A DNA stretch of 64,000 nucleotides. Source: a bacterium (GTDB lineage Bacteria; Electryoneota; RPQS01). The stretch lies in assembly GCA_023382385.1 (NCBI GenBank), contig JAHDVH010000003.1:214806-278805 (forward strand), written 5' to 3'. Below the pieces are notes generated by a model that saw nothing but the letters and a program-made list of their open reading frames with translations, had not been told where the DNA came from and searched no databases. How positions within the stretch are numbered: the stretch's first letter is position 1; every line of letters starts with the position of its first letter. Below are positions 17,291 to 30,354 of this stretch, piece by piece. The position numbers were made by a program, and so were the translations under genes.

Positions 17291-17782
17291 TTGAATTATA
17301 ATCCGGATGAAATTTTCCCCTTCTGGGTCAACAGGACGGCTTTCATTTTTCGGGCACTTTTTGAACAAAGAGCCGAGCCGTTCGGCCTGAAGTGGCTCGA
17401 GGGAGTAATTCTCCTCAAGCTCGGCATGGGTCATGATACCCTTGCCGATCTGGCCCGAAATCTCGACCAGTCCCACCCTGCTATCCTCCGTCATCTCGAC
17501 AAACTCGAGGAATTGGGCTTAGTTGAACGAACCAACCATCCTGAGGACAGACGAGTCAAGATTCTCGTGTTGACCAAAGCAGGGAAGTCCCGTGTTGCGG
17601 AGCTACAGGACATGACCAGCAGACTCTCGAATGAGTTCCGCGCGAGATTTGGCAGCGATCGGATCGCTCAGGCCATCACACTAATGAAAGAGGTGGTAGC
17701 GGCATACGCTGAAGACGGTCTTCAGAGTTGCCCAATTGACGAAGAACATCATGACTCAGATAAGCAGGCAGGACATGCGTAA
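17291..17782 (+). CDS. MarR-family transcriptional regulator
   Basis: 163 residues with a winged helix-turn-helix: TLADLARNLDQSHPAILRHL is the recognition part, then LEELGLVERTNHPEDRRVKILVLTKAG forms the wing, a near-consensus MarR signature with the Asp-Arg-Arg of the wing. It presumably represses the efflux operon that follows and dissociates on binding a small aromatic or toxic ligand. The start is TTG, supported by GAGGG six bases upstream and by the promoter spacing. Its 3' end overlaps the start of the TolC-like gene by eight bases. Confidence 0.9.
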   Translation: MNYNPDEIFPFWVNRTAFIFRALFEQRAEPFGLKWLEGVILLKLGMGHDTLADLARNLDQSHPAILRHLDKLEELGLVERTNHPEDRRVKILVLTKAGKSRVAELQDMTSRLSNEFRARFGSDRIAQAITLMKEVVAAYAEDGLQSCPIDEEHHDSDKQAGHA

Positions 17783-19202
17783 CTTCTACTTACTCTCGCT
17801 TGGCATGGCGCTTCTGGCTGGAGGGTGCGGATATGTTCAAAGGCATAATGCACCACAAATCGCTGACTTACCTTCAAACTATCACACCAGCTCGGAACTG
17901 AGCGAGTTTCGCGATGAAGCATGGTGGGTCGAGTTTGGAGATGAGACTCTAAATCAGCTCATGAATGAAGCAATTTCAAATAGTCCGAGTCTCGAGGCAG
18001 CCTTGGCGCGACTGCAACAGTTCCGTGCCCAGAGCAGAGCGACGCGGGCGAGCCTCTTCCCAACTCTGACCGCTTCCGGATCCTATCAAGACGGCGAGCG
18101 CGCATTCGGAGGTTTTGGGAAAATCGAGCTGGGATACTACGACGTTAACATAACAGCTCAATATGAGATTGACTTATGGGGAAAGCTGTCGGCTCGGCGG
18201 AGGGCCGCATTTGGCGATTTATTGGCTTCGGAAAACGACGCGCGTGCGGCCTTGCTGACATTGACGTCACAGATTGCGCGGACGTATTTTCAAATTCTTG
18301 ATCTTCGCGAGCAGCAGCGACTGATTGACCAGACCATCGCTGCAAATCAGAGCGCTTTTGATCTTGTGAAGAGTCGCTATGCATTGGGCATCGTCACGTC
18401 CCTCGATGTCTATCAATCGGAGTCCAGCCTGGCACAATCACGCGCACAGAGATCAACTATAGAGGCTTCGCTGGCCGCGATGGAGCATTTGCTGTCCGTC
18501 TTGCTCGGGCGCTACCCTGAAGCCGGAATTGCAGGTAATATGATTTCTCTCCCGCCGGCGGTCGTAGACATCGGGACGGGATTGCCTTCTGACTTGCTTG
18601 AGCGCAGACCCGATATACGATCTGCACGGGCACGGCTGCTCGCTTCGGATGCGCGTTGGGCATCTGCAAATGCCGCCCTCCTCCCGAGTTTTACGCTTAC
18701 CGGATCTTATGGGAACATTAACAAGAACCTGGAAGACGCGCTTGACCCCGAGAACTTGCTTTGGAATCTTGTTGCGGGCTTAACGGCACCGATTTTTCAG
18801 GGCGGTCGATTGGTAGGAGAAGCGCAGCGATCTGAAGCTGTTTTCTATGAAACTGCTGCAAACTACAAAGCGGTCGTGCTGAATGCTTTTAGGGAGGTTG
18901 AAGACGCGCTGGTCCGGGGTGAAAAACAGAAGGAACGCATTCTCGAGCTGGAAAGGCAAACTGCCGCTGCCGGTAACTCACTCCGAGTCGCGGAAGATCA
19001 GTATCGGCAAGGCGTCATTAACTACCTGCAAGTGCTGATTGCACAAAACTCTTACTATCAAGCTCAAAGTGCCCTAATCAGCGCGCGGCGAGAACTTATT
19101 CAGAATCGAATTGACTTAGCGTCCGCGCTCGGCGGCTCGTGGACGGACGAAATACTGGGGAACCGTGAGCCGTCGCCGAAACTGCATACGGAGGTTCGTT
19201 GA
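17775..19202 (+). CDS. Outer-membrane efflux lipoprotein (TolC/NodT family)
   Basis: 475 residues from the ATG at 17775, which gives a compact lipoprotein signal (MRNFYLLSLGMALLAGGC, Cys18). ATGs 24 and 39 bases upstream are less likely. Two outer-membrane-efflux repeats follow: the first with WWVEFGDETLNQLMNEAISNSP, the second with LLERRPDIRSARARLLASDA and ending in the coiled-coil region (YRQGVINYLQVLIAQNSYY). It forms the trimeric exit duct of the tripartite pump with the next two genes. The stop is followed within three bases by the MFP start. Confidence 0.92.
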   Translation: MRNFYLLSLGMALLAGGCGYVQRHNAPQIADLPSNYHTSSELSEFRDEAWWVEFGDETLNQLMNEAISNSPSLEAALARLQQFRAQSRATRASLFPTLTASGSYQDGERAFGGFGKIELGYYDVNITAQYEIDLWGKLSARRRAAFGDLLASENDARAALLTLTSQIARTYFQILDLREQQRLIDQTIAANQSAFDLVKSRYALGIVTSLDVYQSESSLAQSRAQRSTIEASLAAMEHLLSVLLGRYPEAGIAGNMISLPPAVVDIGTGLPSDLLERRPDIRSARARLLASDARWASANAALLPSFTLTGSYGNINKNLEDALDPENLLWNLVAGLTAPIFQGGRLVGEAQRSEAVFYETAANYKAVVLNAFREVEDALVRGEKQKERILELERQTAAAGNSLRVAEDQYRQGVINYLQVLIAQNSYYQAQSALISARRELIQNRIDLASALGGSWTDEILGNREPSPKLHTEVR

Positions 19203-19204
19203 AC

Positions 19205-20367
19205 ATGACTGCCGAGAAAAAGAAGTTCAAAATACTTTTGCCTGTCTTAATCATCGTGGGTGGCTTCCTCCTCATGATGGGACTGATTGCGAGCCGCAAG
19301 AAGCCGGAGTCGAGCATTCCGAGCTTTGCCGGCGTGCTGGTTGAAGTGCAATCAGTATCGAAAGAATCCCACCGCGCAACGGTCAGCGGTAGTGGAACCG
19401 TGCGAGCTAAGCAAGAAGTCTCTCTATCTCCTCAAGTAGGAGGGAAGGTGGAATGGGTAAGTGAGCAGTGCGCCGCCGGCGGCGAGTTTCGCAAGGGCGA
19501 TATCCTATTCCGGATTGAGTCGATTGACTACGAGCTTGCGGTTGAGCAAGCTCGGGCACGAGTCGCGCAATCGGAATATCAGCTTGCAGTCGAACAGGCA
19601 CAGGCGGACGTCGCCAAGCGGGAGTGGAATCGAATGGAGGAAAGCAAAGCCGCTGTCGCCGACACACCAACTTCACTCGTCCTGCGCGAACCCCAACTAA
19701 AGCAAGCGGAGTCCAATCTTGCGTCTGCAAAGGCCGCTCTCGAGCAAGCCGAACTCGCGCTCGAGAGGACAAGAGTTCGTGCTCCTTTTTCAGGACGAAT
19801 ACGTCGTGAATCCGTTGATGTGGGCCAGATGGTCTCGCCGGGTATGCCGGTGGGCAGTCTGTACTCGACTGATGTCGTGGAAATTGAGGTCGGATTGCCT
19901 GTTGAAGAACAGAGGTGGCTTGAGATTCCGGGTTCACCTGCGACAGTGACATTGAAAGTTGATAGAAACGACTTCACCTGGAGTGGCAAAGTTGTGCGTT
20001 GGGTCGGTGCGCTGGACAGCGTGGGGCGACTTGCACGTGTGATAGTGGACGTTGCAGCACCTTATGCAGAAAGAGAAGACGGCGGGCCGGTCCTTGCGGT
20101 CGGCAGTTTTGTGAACGTGGATATCCTTGGAAGAGAGATGCCCGATGTTGTACAACTTCCGCGTTCAGCCGTTCACAGCAACGACATCGTCTGGATCGCA
20201 AGGCCGGATAACACTCTCGAGTTGAGGCCCACCACGTGCATTCTAAGAACCCGCAACTTTGTCTATCTCAGCCAAGGGCTTGATGCGGGCGAACGTGTTA
20301 TACTGACCAGTATTTCCGGCGCAGCGGACGGTATGAAGCTACGCATTGCAAACGGAGGCTCGAACGG

Positions 20368-20371
<4 letters not shown>
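19205..20371 (+). CDS. RND efflux periplasmic adaptor (MFP/HlyD-like)
   Basis: 388 residues. One N-terminal membrane anchor (FKILLPVLIIVGGFLLMMGL) is followed by the split biotinyl-lipoyl domain (VSGSGTVRAKQEVSLSPQVG and later RVRAPFSGRIRRESVDVGQM), a helical hairpin between them (LKQAESNLASAKAALEQAEL), and a beta-barrel/membrane-proximal domain. It links the inner-membrane pump to the TolC-like duct. GGAGG lies 10 bases upstream of the ATG; a TTG at 19199 is an alternative. It ends in ATGA, overlapping the RND gene. Confidence 0.92.
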
Positions 20372-23568
<3,197 letters not shown>

Positions 23569-23591
23569 AGTTCTTGATTGTACCGTAACGC

Positions 23592-23616
23592 TGCGGGCGG
23601 CCATTGGCCGCCCGCA
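23592..23616. terminator. Strong hairpin between convergent efflux operon and nrdJ
   Basis: An 11-bp perfect stem (TGCGGGCGGCC / GGCCGCCCGCA) with loop ATT. The T-tracts on both sides are weak (AAGTGTTT on plus). It sits 24 bases past the RND stop and 27 bases before the nrdJ stop, so it may act for both. Confidence 0.65.
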
Positions 23617-23642
23617 AGTGTTTAGAATTCGGGGCTAACGGA

Positions 23643-26600
23643 TCAGCTGCATCCGCTCGTGCTGCCGCACGTCGTGCACTTCAGACAAGTACCGTTGCGC
23701 ACCATTGTGAAACTGCCGCATTCACTGCACGCGTCGCCTTCATAGCCTTGGCGGCGGGCGAGTTCAATCAGCTGCGACTTGCTCTGTCCTGCTACGTGTC
23801 CGTTCGTGTGGTGGTTTTCGCCGTAGGAAGCGGTTTCGTGAGATTGCGTCTGGGATTGAGCTTCTTCCACTGTTGAAGCAGAAGCAGTTGCGTAAGCCTG
23901 CGTCGAGGGGGAGTCTTCTTCACGGTCCGCTTTCTCCTCTATGGTGTCGTGGGCGATCGGAACGACGGCGACTTCGCCTTCGGGAAGGCGCCGGCTGCCG
24001 TTGATTGCGTCACTTCGCGAAGTTTCGGTTTGTGCGTCCACCACGTGCGCGAGATCATGGCGTTCAAGATAGCTGATCGCCAGTTCGCGGAACACGTAGT
24101 CAATCACCGACGTCGCATACTTGATGTGGTCATTACCTCCGACCGGACCATTGGGATCGAATCTCGTAAACACAAACGCGTCTACATACTCTTCAAGCGG
24201 AACGCCGTGCTGCAGACCAAGGCTCACCGCGATCGCAAAACAGTTCATCAGGCTGCGGAACGACGCGCCTTCCTTGTGCATGTCCAAAAAGATCTCGCCG
24301 AGCATTCCGTCTTCATACTCGCCCGTGCGCAGATAGATCTTGTGACCGCCGATACGCGCCTTCTGTGTATACCCGTAGCGGCGATCCGGCAGACGGCGGC
24401 GGCGGGTAGTCGTGACAATCTTCTGCACGGTCTCTGCAACCACATCGCGTTCAGCTGACTCTTCCTCCAGCCCGAGTGAGGCGATGCCAAAGTCGTCGGC
24501 GGTGGCATTCAACGGCTGGGAGAGTTTTGAGCCGTCACGATAGAGCGCCACAGCCTTCAACATCATGCGCCAACTCTGGTAGTACGCATCCTTGATGCTC
24601 TCCACAGATGCGTGACGCGGCAGGTTAATTGTCTTGGAGATTGCTCCGCTGATGAACGGCTGTGCGGCACCCATCATCTTGAGGTGCGCCAGCGGCTGTA
24701 TGTATCTTTGGCCGTAGGCCCCGCATTTGTTAGCGCAGTCGAATACGGGAAGATGCTCCGGCTTCAAGTGCGGCGCACCTTCAATCGTCATCCTTCCACA
24801 CACATAGTCATTGGCCTGACGGATTTGCTCTTTGGTGTAACCCAGAGCCGTCAGCAAGTCTCCGCCCGCGACCCGCAAGTCGCTGTCAGATATTTTCAAA
24901 CGGTCGCGAACGACATCCGCCCCGATTATCCACGGTGCAACCGCGAAATTCAGGCTGATCGCACCCTTAATCTGCTCCTCAATTTTGTCAATGGAAGCAT
25001 CCGGCAGCCCTTTGGCGCGCAAGCTCTCACGGTTGATGTGTGGCGCGCCGTCAAGCGTGCTCATTCCTGACACGTACTGAGTAATCTGGCGGATTTCTGC
25101 CTCGCCGTAGCCGAGGTTTTCAAGGGCGATCGGAACGCTACTATTGATGATTCGGAAGTAGCCGCCTCCGGCCAGTTTCTTGTATTTCACCAGCGCATAG
25201 TCGGGCTCGATGCCTGTCGTGTCGCAGTCCATAACAAGTCCGATCGTACCCGTCGGCGCCACAACGGTCGCCTGCGCGTTTCGATATCCGTTCTGAACAC
25301 CGAGCGCAAGTGCTTCATCCCAGACGTCGCGAGCGGCGTCTGCGAGATACTCGGGGCAATGCGCAACGTCAAGCGGGATGGGCGGGACGCTCAGCCCTTC
25401 GTACCCGTCCAAGGTTCCACCGTATGCCGCGCGCCGATGGTTGCGAATGACGCGCAGCATGGGCTCATGATTGCGCTGGTAGGCAGGGAAGGCGCCTATC
25501 TGACCCGCCATTTCAGCCGACGTGCGATACGATTCGCCCGTCAGAATTGCCGTGAGCGCCGCGCACCACGCGCGGGCATCTATGCTGTCGTAGGGAATGC
25601 CCATGACCATGGCGAGCGTGCCAAGATTGGCATATCCCAAACCCAGCGTGCGATACTCGTAGGAGCGACGGGCAATATTCCGTGACGGGAATTGCGCCAT
25701 CTCGACCGAGATATCGAGCACGGTCGTCCAAATCCGAATGGCATGGCGATACGATACGACATCGAACGTTCGGCTGGCCGGATTGAGAAACTTCATCAAA
25801 TTCAGGCTTGCCAGATTGCACGCCGTATCGTCAAGGAACATGTACTCACTACAAGGATTCGACGCTTCAATTCGACCGTCCACCGGGCAGGTATTCCACT
25901 CGTTGATCGTCGTGTCGAACTGCAATCCCGGATCGGCGGAGGCCCAAGCGGCTTCCGAAATCTGTTCCCACAAGTCGCGGGCGCGCAGCGATTTGGTGAC
26001 GCGGCCATCAATACGGGCTTTCAAGTCCCACTTTTCGTCACGCTCAACTGCGCGCATAAACTTGTTGGTCAGGCGAACCGAGTTGTTCGAGTTCTGGCCG
26101 GACACCGTTTGATAGGCGGCGTTGTTCCAATCCGTGTCGTACGTGTCTATCCGCATCGCGGTATAGCCCTGAGCGGCGAACTGGAGTGTTCTGTGAATAT
26201 AGGGATCAGGAATGAAATCCCTGCGGGCGCGCGTTATGGCTTGAGCAAGCCTAAGATTCTGTTTGGGATTCAGACGGGATTCCTGCGACAACGCTGGGTC
26301 ATGTGCTGCGGCAAGAATTTCGTTGAGGCGGGCTTCACATACTCTGGAGCCGGCAACGAGTGCGGCGACTTTCTGCTCTTCTACGACTTTCCAGCTAATA
26401 AACTCTTCAATATCCGGGTGGTCTGCGTCGAGGCAAACCATCTTTGCGGCGCGGCGCGTCGTGCCGCCCGACTTAATTGCGCCTGCGGCGCGATCACCAA
26501 TCTTTAGAAAGCTCATCAATCCGCTCGAGACGCCGCCGCCGGAGAGTATTTCGTCTTCGCCACGCACCTTGGAGAAGTTGGTACCCGTCCCCGAGCCATA

Positions 26601-27278
26601 TTTGAAGAGCCGAGCTTCGCGCACCCAGAGATCCATGATCCCGCCTTCGTTGACGAGATCGTCTTCGACAGACTGAATGAAGCAGGCATGCGGCTGCGGC
26701 CGCTCGTAAGCGTTTTGCGAGCGCTCAAGCTCACCGGTCCGGGAGTTCACAAAGTAGTGGCCCTGCGCGTGTCCCTCGATGGAGTAGGCCCAATGCAGAC
26801 CGGTATTGAACCACTGCGGGCTGTTGGGAGCGCAGAATTGGGCGGCCAGCATATACTGCAGCTCGTCGAAGAAAACCCGGGCATCGTGTTCACTGTCAAA
26901 GTAGCCCGATTTCCAGCCCCAATAGGTCCAACAACCGGCCAAACGCCGGAACACTTGCCGCGAATCGCGCTCACCACCGAAGCGGCTGCTTTCGGGCATC
27001 TTGTCCAGAATCGACCAATCCGGTTCATGGCGAAGCAACCATTCCGGTACGCCCTCTTCCCAAACCGGCCGGGTGGCCATAGGGACGCCCGCTTTGCGCA
27101 GGTACTTTTGAGCGAGCACATCCACCGCCACCTGCGACCACGTTTCAGGCGCGTAAACGTCTTTTGCTTCAAACAGAACCTTACCTTCTGGGGACGTCAG
27201 CTTGGACATCCAAGGGATGAACCGAAGGCCCGTATAGGCCTCTTGCCCCTCAATTGTATGGAAACGAGAAAACTTCAA
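23643..27278 (-). CDS. nrdJ: Adenosylcobalamin-dependent ribonucleotide reductase (class II)
   Basis: 1211 residues, the long NrdJ subtype. Blocks seen include [59 protein letters not shown], the active-site stretch [20 protein letters not shown] and [20 protein letters not shown]. Two TSCPD-like segments and a C-terminal zinc-ribbon ([18 protein letters not shown] then CGS) follow. It reduces ribonucleotides to deoxyribonucleotides with a cobalamin radical, independent of oxygen. The start is TTG, supported by AAGGAG six bases upstream. Residues before the zinc ribbon (about 1110-1165) are low-complexity. See the possible NrdR boxes upstream. No nrdR or other reductase gene is in the window. 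Confidence 0.96.
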   Translation of the reverse strand: MKFSRFHTIEGQEAYTGLRFIPWMSKLTSPEGKVLFEAKDVYAPETWSQVAVDVLAQKYLRKAGVPMATRPVWEEGVPEWLLRHEPDWSILDKMPESSRFGGERDSRQVFRRLAGCWTYWGWKSGYFDSEHDARVFFDELQYMLAAQFCAPNSPQWFNTGLHWAYSIEGHAQGHYFVNSRTGELERSQNAYERPQPHACFIQSVEDDLVNEGGIMDLWVREARLFKYGSGTGTNFSKVRGEDEILSGGGVSSGLMSFLKIGDRAAGAIKSGGTTRRAAKMVCLDADHPDIEEFISWKVVEEQKVAALVAGSRVCEARLNEILAAAHDPALSQESRLNPKQNLRLAQAITRARRDFIPDPYIHRTLQFAAQGYTAMRIDTYDTDWNNAAYQTVSGQNSNNSVRLTNKFMRAVERDEKWDLKARIDGRVTKSLRARDLWEQISEAAWASADPGLQFDTTINEWNTCPVDGRIEASNPCSEYMFLDDTACNLASLNLMKFLNPASRTFDVVSYRHAIRIWTTVLDISVEMAQFPSRNIARRSYEYRTLGLGYANLGTLAMVMGIPYDSIDARAWCAALTAILTGESYRTSAEMAGQIGAFPAYQRNHEPMLRVIRNHRRAAYGGTLDGYEGLSVPPIPLDVAHCPEYLADAARDVWDEALALGVQNGYRNAQATVVAPTGTIGLVMDCDTTGIEPDYALVKYKKLAGGGYFRIINSSVPIALENLGYGEAEIRQITQYVSGMSTLDGAPHINRESLRAKGLPDASIDKIEEQIKGAISLNFAVAPWIIGADVVRDRLKISDSDLRVAGGDLLTALGYTKEQIRQANDYVCGRMTIEGAPHLKPEHLPVFDCANKCGAYGQRYIQPLAHLKMMGAAQPFISGAISKTINLPRHASVESIKDAYYQSWRMMLKAVALYRDGSKLSQPLNATADDFGIASLGLEEESAERDVVAETVQKIVTTTRRRRLPDRRYGYTQKARIGGHKIYLRTGEYEDGMLGEIFLDMHKEGASFRSLMNCFAIAVSLGLQHGVPLEEYVDAFVFTRFDPNGPVGGNDHIKYATSVIDYVFRELAISYLERHDLAHVVDAQTETSRSDAINGSRRLPEGEVAVVPIAHDTIEEKADREEDSPSTQAYATASASTVEEAQSQTQSHETASYGENHHTNGHVAGQSKSQLIELARRQGYEGDACSECGSFTMVRNGTCLKCTTCGSTSGCS

Positions 27279-27378
27279 GCGCGGCTCCTTGAACCCGGTG
27301 TGAACAATCCTTCTCCCTGCACCAGACGCTACCCTTGTTCATCCGCGCACGCCTCTCGCACATACTTATCATACTGTA

Positions 27379-27407
27379 TCTATACATTCTCTAACTCGAA
27401 ACCACAA
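27379..27407 (-). promoter_or_regulatory. Candidate nrdJ promoter
   Basis: On the minus strand TTGTGG (27402-27407), 17 bases, then TATAGA (27379-27384). The predicted leader is about 95 bases. The -35 element overlaps a NrdR-box-like sequence. Confidence 0.4.
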
Positions 27408-27417
27408 TATCTGGTAT
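27402..27417 (-). promoter_or_regulatory. NrdR-box-like sequence upstream of nrdJ
   Basis: ATACCAGATATTGTGG (minus strand) fits 12 of 16 positions of the published NrdR consensus as I recall it (acaCwAtATaTwGtgt). A second, poorer copy (11 of 16, but with an unbroken 10-base core) lies at 27514-27529, 112 bases away. NrdR boxes normally come in pairs about 31-32 bases apart, so the pair is atypical. Confidence 0.35.
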
Positions 27418-27785
27418 TACGTAGCTGGGGCCGTAATATAGGCGTGAGCCGGCAGTCAGTCAAGGGATATAACACTATTTCGCAAAATGTTTTTGGCTTA
27501 ACAAGTACACAAATCACAATATATTCCACTCGTGATTGAGGAAAATCAATAGGATGAGGGTGAGGTGTTAGTTAATTTGAGGTGGATTCTGACTTTGCGA
27601 GCTAAGATCATGTAACATTTTGCAAGATATGTCTTTACTGTGCATATGAGCAAACCTCTCTACTTAGCATTTGCTAACACTTTCAGGGGAGAGTATACGA
27701 GTTTTTGTTCATATGTGCAACTCCTTCGGACAAGATTTTCGAGAAAAACACATGCTAATGACCCACATCTTTCTGCACTTGGAGC

Positions 27786-27814
27786 TTGACAATATCAGGT
27801 AGGTGCCGTATATT
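27786..27814 (+). promoter_or_regulatory. Consensus sigma-70 promoter of the S18-L28-L33 operon
   Basis: TTGACA (27786-27791), exactly 17 bases, TATATT (27809-27814): the best promoter in the window. Start expected near 27821, about 60 bases before the rpsR ATG. Confidence 0.75.
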
Positions 27815-27882
27815 TCGGAGCTTTGGCATACAGGGTCCTGAGAGGGCCGCTTCGAGATCATACCAAATTTTTCGCAATCCTC

Positions 27883-28122
27883 ATGGCAAAGATTCGCACT
27901 AACCTGTCCCGGAAGCCGTCGTACCTGGCGGAGCACGGAATCAAGCATATTGACTACAAGGATATCAAGCTGCTGCAGCGGTTTATTGCCCCGAACGGCC
28001 GCATCCTGCCCCGCCGCTTGACACGACTCACCCGTCAGGAACAGCGCGTGATGACGCTGGCGATCAAGCGTGCCCGCCATATTGCTCTGTTGCCGTTTGT
28101 ACAGGACGCGGAAGCGTACTGA
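27883..28122 (+). CDS. rpsR: 30S ribosomal protein bS18
   Basis: 79 residues from the ATG at 27883. The family core is clear: [24 protein letters not shown] and the C-terminal [14 protein letters not shown]. It binds bS6 and 16S rRNA on the small-subunit platform. No cysteine is present. The frame is open 20 codons upstream, but that segment contains most of the promoter-proximal leader and lacks homology. bS6, often encoded next to it, is not adjacent here; it is instead followed by L28 and L33. Confidence 0.95.
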   Translation: MAKIRTNLSRKPSYLAEHGIKHIDYKDIKLLQRFIAPNGRILPRRLTRLTRQEQRVMTLAIKRARHIALLPFVQDAEAY

Positions 28123-28156
28123 GTTCCGGACCGAATTTAAAACACCTATTTGAATC

Positions 28157-28399
28157 ATGTCTCGAGTTTGCCCAATAACAGGACGCCGCCGCCATAAGGC
28201 ACATAATGTCAGCCATGCGAACAACAAGAGTCGCAAGTGGCAATATCCGAATCTGCGTACGAAGCGCTTCTTTGACGAAGCGACCGGTCAGTGGATTCGC
28301 GTACGCGTATCGGCGCGCGGTCTGAAGACGCTGACGAAGAATGGCCTGCCCGCCGAGTGGCGCAAGGTCCTTGAGATGCACGCCCAGCTGCAGGGCTAA
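28157..28399 (+). CDS. rpmB: 50S ribosomal protein bL28
   Basis: 80 residues, full length for the family. It has the opening [26 protein letters not shown] (in two parts), then [22 protein letters not shown]. Only one cysteine (Cys5) is left, so the four-Cys zinc site of C+ versions is absent. It lies 34 bases after rpsR and 11 bases before rpmG, in one operon with the promoter at 27786. Confidence 0.95.
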   Translation: MSRVCPITGRRRHKAHNVSHANNKSRKWQYPNLRTKRFFDEATGQWIRVRVSARGLKTLTKNGLPAEWRKVLEMHAQLQG

Positions 28400-28410
28400 G
28401 GAGTAAGAAG

Positions 28411-28596
28411 ATGGCGAAGAAAGCAAAAGAAGGCCGCATCATCGTTACGATCGAGTGCACAGAAGCGCGGGGACAAGGCCTGACGCCGAGCCGCTACAGC
28501 ACGATGAAGAATCGTAAGAATACGCCGGATCGTCTGGAGTTGATGAAGTACAATCCGAACCTCCGCAAGATGACGCTGCACCGCGAAGTGCGCTGA
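28411..28596 (+). CDS. rpmG: 50S ribosomal protein bL33
   Basis: 61 residues: [20 protein letters not shown], then [23 protein letters not shown] as separate blocks, and KMTLHREVR, a near-consensus L33. It has one cysteine only, so no CxxC zinc pair. AAGGAG lies eight bases upstream of the ATG. A strong terminator follows. Confidence 0.95.
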   Translation: MAKKAKEGRIIVTIECTEARGQGLTPSRYSTMKNRKNTPDRLELMKYNPNLRKMTLHREVR

Positions 28597-28626
28597 TTCA
28601 TCGGAATAGACGGAGACACACGTTTG

Positions 28627-28652
28627 AACGGGCCGACTTTTGTCGGCCCGTT
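28627..28652 (+). terminator. Terminator of the ribosomal-protein operon
   Basis: An 11-bp perfect stem (AACGGGCCGAC / GTCGGCCCGTT) with loop TTTT, followed by TTCATTTC, 30 bases past rpmG. Confidence 0.9.
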
Positions 28653-28665
28653 TTCATTTCAATGC

Positions 28666-28697
28666 AAAGCCCCCGACACTTTGATGTCGGGGGCTTT
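28666..28697 (-). terminator. Terminator of the DUF2135 lipoprotein gene (possibly bidirectional)
   Basis: A 13-bp perfect stem (AAAGCCCCCGACA / TGTCGGGGGCTTT) with a six-base loop, 41 bases past the stop at 28739. It has A/T at both edges. Confidence 0.85.
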
Positions 28698-28738
28698 ATA
28701 GTCAAGGCAAATTAACAGACGCCGCTACTTGCACCGAC

Positions 28739-30082
28739 TTAGCTTTTGGCCGGTCGTTCTACTTGTCGCGTAACGGGACCTGTGCGGGACGGCAGCCACG
28801 TTATTGTCGAACCCGTTATGGTGAAGCGAGCTACTTCGATAGTCTCGCCATTATTGATTGTCCGGGCGTAGGTTCTCGTATTGCCTCTCACGACCGTACG
28901 GACGTTGATTGACTGTGATGCGATACCATTCCCACAGTCGGAGTACCAGTCCACTTCGACTTTGTATTCTCCCGCAGGCGGAGACGTCGTCCAATAGATA
29001 TTCTCGGGACGGCCGTTCTCGTAGTTTCCACAAAGGTTGTCGCGATCCAGAATTCCACCGGTGCTTGATGGGTTGTTTCCATAATAGCACATCACGCCTG
29101 TGGGGTCTGTCACCCAGAGGTCAAGGTCGAGCGAGAGGACGTTAAACCATGTGAGTGTGACTTGAATGTCTCCTGTTCCAACCGGCGTGGTCGCAGTGGG
29201 GATGCACGCGCAGCGACCGGTATCCGCACCAACGAAGTCACTGGACAGCAGATCAACGCAGTCCGGCGAGTTATAGTGCCAAGCGTTTGCAATGGTAATT
29301 GGTTCAGTGAAGCGATGATGATACTGGCCCGGATTTAAGGGATCCTGACGCTGCAGGCAGAACGTATAGGTTCCTTGAGCGAGATACCAGTTACCGCGAT
29401 TGGTCCAGCCGATTTCACCGGGAGGTGCATAGAGAACACCCTGTCCAACTTCCGGAATCCAATCGGCCTGATAGGGATACTCCAGCTCGTAGGTCTCGAC
29501 ACAGAGATAGAGCCAAGTGTTGCCGATGTTGTTGACTTCCAAACAACCGCTGGCATCATCCACCAAGCCTCGGCCCGTGATGTACCACGGGGAGAGTTGA
29601 TAGGTCTGTGCCTTGACCGTACGCGTCTCAGGATCGTATTCCGTGCCGAAATACTCAGGCTGTCCGGTGGTCGGGTTCTGTCTCCACAAGCTTAGCTCAC
29701 CGGGGTCACCGTCGCCGGGCACCGGAATGGCGATTTCCACCGGTCGCGCGAAGGTGAAGCCCTCAGGGCCGAAAATGTACACGTCTGAGAGTCTGTTCAG
29801 ATTCTGAGGCGGAGTTACTTGCACGTCATTGTTCCGCTCGATTGAAAAGACAACCGAGGCAGGATCCCCGTTGGCCATTGGCGGCACGGCTCCCACAGGC
29901 ACGACGATGCGGGCGCCCGCAGGTGTCTCGATCGTGCCGGATGTCGTACTGGTTACCGTTCCGCTCGCATTCTCGGTCTGCGGCTGCGGGTTATTATTGT
30001 TGTCTTCATCGTCGTCGCTGGGGCATCCAAGGATCAGCAATAGTGATGTCAAAAAAATTGCGAGATACCACTTCGTCTTCAT
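28739..30082 (-). CDS. Lipoprotein with ZU5-like and DUF2135-like domains
   Basis: 447 residues. The lipobox LLLILGC places the Cys near residue 20, followed by an acidic, Asn-rich linker (DDDEDNNNNPQPQ). The next part resembles a ZU5 domain (SGTIETPAGARIVVPVGAV ... VVFSIE). Near residues 310-400 is a DUF2135/YfaP-like segment (VTLTWFNVLSLDLDLWVTDP, then CYYGNNPSSTGGILDRDN). It is probably anchored in the outer membrane and exposed; function unknown. GGAGG lies upstream of the ATG. It is monocistronic with its own terminator. Confidence 0.8.
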   Translation of the reverse strand: MKTKWYLAIFLTSLLLILGCPSDDDEDNNNNPQPQTENASGTVTSTTSGTIETPAGARIVVPVGAVPPMANGDPASVVFSIERNNDVQVTPPQNLNRLSDVYIFGPEGFTFARPVEIAIPVPGDGDPGELSLWRQNPTTGQPEYFGTEYDPETRTVKAQTYQLSPWYITGRGLVDDASGCLEVNNIGNTWLYLCVETYELEYPYQADWIPEVGQGVLYAPPGEIGWTNRGNWYLAQGTYTFCLQRQDPLNPGQYHHRFTEPITIANAWHYNSPDCVDLLSSDFVGADTGRCACIPTATTPVGTGDIQVTLTWFNVLSLDLDLWVTDPTGVMCYYGNNPSSTGGILDRDNLCGNYENGRPENIYWTTSPPAGEYKVEVDWYSDCGNGIASQSINVRTVVRGNTRTYARTINNGETIEVARFTITGSTITWLPSRTGPVTRQVERPAKS

Positions 30083-30309
30083 CAGGCACCTCCGTCATAA
30101 AAGTTATTAGGATAAAATGAAGTTGTTCTTCGCTACTATAATTTAATCCGTAGAATGGCGTAGACAAGAGGCCGGATTGTGTCCTATTGAGCGTATAGGA
30201 GTTTGTTTGAGACGAACAGACAATTATGGAGAGCGATTGTGCGTCCTCGTAATTGACGGGAAATGATTGTTTGTCACATATCATTTCTGGAAGCGATGCC
30301 AAAGAAAAA

Positions 30310-30331
30310 GGGGCGGCCATTTGGCCGCCCC
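30310..30331 (-). terminator. Terminator of the tricorn-type protease gene
   Basis: A 9-bp perfect stem (GGGGCGGCC / GGCCGCCCC) with a four-base loop. On the minus strand it is followed by TTTTTCTTT, 24 bases past the stop. Confidence 0.88.
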
Positions 30332-30354
30332 TCGAGCGAGTTTGTCTGTCAATC

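Larger units (their letters stand above)
27279..27882. other. 604-bp gene-free divergent regulatory region (nrdJ / rpsR)
   Basis: No convincing ORF. It holds the nrdJ promoter with a NrdR-box-like sequence (27379-27417), a second box-like sequence (27514-27529), a perfect 14-base palindrome TTAGCATTTGCTAA (27664-27677), direct repeats CATATGAGCAA (27643-27653) and CATATGTGCAA (27710-27720), and the rpsR promoter (27786-27814). The region is AT-richer than its flanks. Confidence 0.7.

Noticed and set aside
25692..27539. Long plus-strand ORFs (271 and 283 codons) opposite nrdJ
   Set aside because: They are antisense to a clear NrdJ coding frame, have Arg-rich, non-globular translations and no homology.
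27279..27700. Cobalamin riboswitch upstream of nrdJ
   Set aside because: No B12-box sequence (GCCACTG or its complement) and no matching fold seen.
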